NCBI RefSeq assembly: GCF_000717995.1
Contig: NZ_JODM01000006.1
Span: 62,001 to 126,000, forward strand
Direction of reading: 5' to 3'
From: Streptomyces violaceorubidus
GTDB lineage: Bacteria > Actinomycetota > Actinomycetes > Streptomycetales > Streptomycetaceae
DNA: 64,000 nucleotides
The notes under the pieces: model-generated
Database searches by the model: none
What the model was told of the DNA's origin: nothing
The model's input: the letters and a program-made list of their open reading frames with translations, nothing else
Program-made: the position numbers and the translations under genes
Shown here: in pieces, positions 61,385 to 64,000 of the stretch
Numbering within the stretch: the first letter of the stretch is position 1
Layout of the letters: every line of letters starts with the position of its first letter

Positions 61385-61567
61385 ATGTCGAAGAACGCCA
61401 AGGTCGCAGCGGGGGGTGTGGCGGCCGGACTCATCCTGCTGATCTGGCTCCCCTGGTGGGCCGCCCTGCTGATAGTTCTGGGCGTCCCGGCCGCCGCCTA
61501 CCTCGCGCTCGATCCCTCGCAGCGGCGCAGGCTGCGCCGTGTCTCACGCAGGGAGATAGGCCGTTGA
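61385..61567 (+). CDS. small membrane protein, function unknown
   Basis: This 60-residue protein starts with an excellent AAGGAGGCGAC site 4 bases before the ATG. It has one long or two short hydrophobic segments (VAAGGVAAGLILLIWLPWW, then AALLIVLGVPAAAYLAL) and a basic tail RRRLRRVSRREIGR, so it is an inner-membrane protein with a cytoplasmic C-terminus. I do not recognise the family. It converges on the esterase gene with a 4-bp gap. Confidence 0.75.
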   Translation: MSKNAKVAAGGVAAGLILLIWLPWWAALLIVLGVPAAAYLALDPSQRRRLRRVSRREIGR

Positions 61568-61571
61568 GGCG

Positions 61572-62963
61572 CTAACCCAGCGATGTGGCCTGCTCCGCCA
61601 GGGCGCAGGAGTCGAGCACGTCTCCGTCCGAGGGCTCACCGACCGTGTGATCCGCCGGCGGCGGGGTGCCCCGCTCCACCCATCCGGTCAGTACGTCGAA
61701 CGCGGACCGGAAACAGGGCAGGATCGGCCGCAGCCTGTCGGGATACGTGTCGTACAGCCCATCGACGTGGGTTCCGCCCCGGATCGTGTAGTAGCGGTGC
61801 AGTCGGCCGCGCCCGCTCGCGTCGATCATCCGTGCGTACACGTCGGAGTCGGCGGCCTTGGGCAGCAGCGTGTCCAGATCGCCGTGCAGCGTGATCAACG
61901 GCTTCCCGATGCGTCCGGTCAGTGCCACCCGAGCCACCGCGCGGTGGACGGAGGCAGGGCGTGCCGCGTAGTCGTACGTCGCGTCGGACGGGCACGGCGC
62001 CAGGATCTCCTCGGGGGAGGACCCGGCGGTGGGCCCGGGACAGTGCGGGTCGTAGGCCGGGTCGAACTCGGCACGGTATATCTTCTGCGTCACCCCCCAG
62101 TAGGCCCTCTCGTGATACGGCCACAGAAACTCCGAACCGCGCGCGAACCCGACCGCGTACAGGTCCTCGTCCCCGGCGGTGCCCAGTGACCGGGCCACCG
62201 TCGCCGGGAGCGAGGTGAGCAGTCCGGTTCCGTCCTCGGTCCACAGCGCCCCCTCCCAGTCGACGCCGCCGTCATATAGTTCGGGGTGGTTCTCCAACTG
62301 CCAGCGGGTGAGGTAGCCGCCGTTGGAGATGCCGGCGATGTACGTGTGCCGCGGGGCGTGCCCGTACCGACGGGCGGCGGCCTGCCGGGCGGCCCGGGTG
62401 AGCTGGGTGGTCCGTGCGTTCCACTCCGCGACCGCGTCTCCCGGTCGCTTGCCGTCCAGGTAGAAGTCCGTTCCGCTGTTGCCCTTGTCGGTCGCGGCGT
62501 ACGCGTACCCCTGCGCCAGCACGCGGTCGGAGATGGCCTTGTCGGTGGCGTACTGCTTGCGGGTGCCCGGCGCTCCCGTCACGACGAGGCCGCCGTTCCA
62601 TCGGTCCGGCAGCCGGATGACGAACTGGGCGTCGTGCCGCCAGCCGTGCGTGGCGTTGAAGCGCGAGGAGTCCGGGAAGTACCCGTCGACCTGGATACCC
62701 GGAACCCCGGAAGGCGTCCTGGTGCCGCTCGCCGTCAGCCCGGCCTGGTCCGCGAGGTCGGTGTACGGGGTGCCCGCCAGGCCCGTGGTCGTCAGATCGG
62801 GCAGACAGGTGCTGCGCTGCACAGCCGCGCCCGGCACTCGTACGCGCTCCTTCCGGGCACAGTGCGCTCCGGTGTCGACGGCCGCGGCGGAGGGCGACGG
62901 CGCGCTGAGCGTGACGGCGGTCAGGACGGCGGCCAGGAACGGGACACCACGGGGCAGACGCAT
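61572..62963 (-). CDS. secreted alpha/beta hydrolase, tannase/3-hydroxybutyrate-oligomer hydrolase-like
   Basis: This 463-residue protein has a Sec signal peptide (MRLPRGVPFLAAVLTAVTLS, cleavage near ASAAAVD). The alpha/beta hydrolase has its nucleophile Ser213 in IAGISNGGYLTRW, an aspartate in ITLHGDLDTLLP and a histidine in GGTHVDGLYDTYPDRL. The proline-free insert around CPGPTAGSSPEEILAPCPSD suggests a cysteine-bonded lid. The shape recalls the tannase/feruloyl esterase and D-3-hydroxybutyrate oligomer hydrolase families; I cannot decide between ester substrates. GGAGG lies 7 bases before the ATG. Confidence 0.75.
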   Translation of the reverse strand: MRLPRGVPFLAAVLTAVTLSAPSPSAAAVDTGAHCARKERVRVPGAAVQRSTCLPDLTTTGLAGTPYTDLADQAGLTASGTRTPSGVPGIQVDGYFPDSSRFNATHGWRHDAQFVIRLPDRWNGGLVVTGAPGTRKQYATDKAISDRVLAQGYAYAATDKGNSGTDFYLDGKRPGDAVAEWNARTTQLTRAARQAAARRYGHAPRHTYIAGISNGGYLTRWQLENHPELYDGGVDWEGALWTEDGTGLLTSLPATVARSLGTAGDEDLYAVGFARGSEFLWPYHERAYWGVTQKIYRAEFDPAYDPHCPGPTAGSSPEEILAPCPSDATYDYAARPASVHRAVARVALTGRIGKPLITLHGDLDTLLPKAADSDVYARMIDASGRGRLHRYYTIRGGTHVDGLYDTYPDRLRPILPCFRSAFDVLTGWVERGTPPPADHTVGEPSDGDVLDSCALAEQATSLG

Positions 62964-63139
62964 CAGGTCCTCCGAGCGCGACGGGGAAGTGGAGCCGAGG
63001 GCTGCCCCATCGTGCGGGTCCGCCGCTCCGCGCTCCATGGGCTGGAGCCACATGCGCGAAGAGCGGGTCATGGAGGTTGAAGACAGTCGGGGACTCGTGC
63101 TTCCCCGGCCCGAGCGGCGGGCCCCCTTCCTGTGACGGG

Positions 63140-63997
63140 TCAGCTCGGCCGTACGGCCATCTTGTCGAGGGCCTCCAGGAGTCCGGGCAGCGCCGGTCCC
63201 CGCCCCACCGGCAGCACCTCACCGGGTTCCTCGTCGAGCAGGACGAAGGCGATGTCGTCGGTCCTGGCGACCAGCGACCAGCCGGGGCCGTCCGCACGCA
63301 GCGTCCGCGCGTCTCCCGGTGCGAACGAGGACCGGACCCGGCCGAGCGGCGGCGGGGTGTCGATGTAGGCGCTGGCCTCCGCGAGGACCCGCCGGACACC
63401 CCCGTGCTGGAAGGTTCTGGCGCCGCTCCGGTCGTCCGTGGCGACGGCCCCGTCCACGGCGTCGGCGGGCGCACCCCCGTCGTCGTGCGCCCCGGCGCCC
63501 GCGCCGGCTTCCCCACCGTCGCCGGTGGCGCCGTCCTGCGAACCGGCGCCGCCGCCCGGTGCGGGGAACTCCGCGTCGTCGATCTGCTCCCGCCACTGGG
63601 CCCACTGCAGGGCGATCTCGTCGGCCCCCAGACGGCGCTGCGCCGGTCCCCAGACGGTGGTGTCCGGCGGGCACAGTGCGGGCTGGTCGGTGGACTCGGG
63701 GCCCGGGTCGTGCGGCACGGGCACACCGGGTGCCGCCACGGCGACCGCGAGGGGCCAGCCGGGCAGCGCGGTGACGACCGTCCGCTCGTCCGGCGACAGG
63801 TCGTACTCCATGCCGCAGTCCCAGGACGCCACGGCGACCGCGACCAGTGAGACGTCGTCGATGACGACGGTCCACCGGGCGCCGTCACCGTCCTGGCCGA
63901 GCACCAGGCCGTAGCCGTCGGCCAGCGGTGGGAGACCGAGCGCGGCGCACGCCTCCGGGTAGTCGTCGCCCAGCACACTCGGAAACTTCGCCGGCAT
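63140..63997 (-). CDS. hypothetical protein, start at the window edge
   Basis: This reading frame of 285 residues extends to the end of the window, so the ATG three bases from the edge (MPAKFPSVLGDDYPEA) may or may not be the start. The N-terminal 130 residues and the C-terminal 90 look folded (ARWTVVIDDVSLVAVAVASWDCGMEYD in part; SLVARTDDIAFVLLDEEPGEVLP in part). A Gly/Ala/Asp-rich linker (about 145-185, QDGATGDGGEAGAGAGAHDD) separates them. I know similar uncharacterised proteins in streptomycetes. No function can be given. Confidence 0.65.
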   Translation of the reverse strand: MPAKFPSVLGDDYPEACAALGLPPLADGYGLVLGQDGDGARWTVVIDDVSLVAVAVASWDCGMEYDLSPDERTVVTALPGWPLAVAVAAPGVPVPHDPGPESTDQPALCPPDTTVWGPAQRRLGADEIALQWAQWREQIDDAEFPAPGGGAGSQDGATGDGGEAGAGAGAHDDGGAPADAVDGAVATDDRSGARTFQHGGVRRVLAEASAYIDTPPPLGRVRSSFAPGDARTLRADGPGWSLVARTDDIAFVLLDEEPGEVLPVGRGPALPGLLEALDKMAVRPS

Positions 63998-64000
63998 CAG

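Overview
This window is chromosomal DNA of a Streptomyces-type actinomycete. GC content is very high, codon third positions are almost all G or C, and the gene set is typical: MurT/GatD, a Tat-exported amidase, a family 10 lytic polysaccharide monooxygenase with a GH12 cellulase, CebR boxes, and xylA/xylB. From memory, gene order and protein content parallel the Streptomyces coelicolor SCO116x-SCO122x segment read in reverse (CelS2 = SCO1188, CelB = SCO1187, xylB/xylA = SCO1170/1169). The proteins I can recall are similar but not identical, so this is a relative. I saw no rRNA, tRNA, CRISPR array, insertion sequence or prophage. || Layout. 1-4.2 kb: end of an MHS transporter, an RpiB-like isomerase, and an Lrp regulator with dimethylargininase and ornithine aminotransferase (arginine/ornithine catabolism). 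4.2-8.7 kb: a LytTR response regulator, a YjcH-like membrane protein, a solute:sodium symporter with a repetitive tail, and a LytS-type kinase in one unit. 8.7-14.7 kb: CtaG, phosphofructokinase, the GatD/MurT lipid II amidating enzyme, peptide deformylase and a TetR regulator. 14.8-25.3 kb: acyl-CoA dehydrogenases, a succinate-semialdehyde-type dehydrogenase, an ATP-dependent DNA ligase with a Nudix protein, and a redox flavoprotein divergent from a cupin regulator. 25.5-29.8 kb: a Tat-secreted phosphodiesterase-like protein, DUF779, MarR plus a drug exporter, and a luciferase-fold protein. 29.9-33.6 kb: CelS2-type LPMO, CelB-type endoglucanase with two CebR boxes, and a LacI regulator. || 33.8-48.3 kb is the most unusual part. 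Five tightly packed minus-strand genes encode a DUF4132 protein, a 1748-residue protein of unknown function, a MoxR/YehL-type AAA ATPase, a DUF5682-VWA fusion and a SWIM zinc-finger protein. The set resembles the uncharacterised E. coli yehI-yehLMPQ group. The promoter in front of the first gene matches the actinobacterial RecA-independent, PafBC-type DNA-damage motif. Immediately upstream lies a gene fusing a MerR regulator to two sliding-clamp domains, with a MerR-type 19-bp-spacer promoter of its own. || 48.5-56.8 kb: aldehyde dehydrogenase with its GAF regulator, an amidase, and a ROK regulator with xylB divergent from xylA. 56.9-61.1 kb: a SWIM protein and a SNF2 helicase. The helicase is frameshifted by an exact 31-bp-period tandem duplication, which joins its N-terminal half in frame to the SWIM protein; it also lacks an ordinary start codon. 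61.4-64 kb: a small membrane protein, a secreted tannase-like esterase and a hypothetical protein at the window edge.
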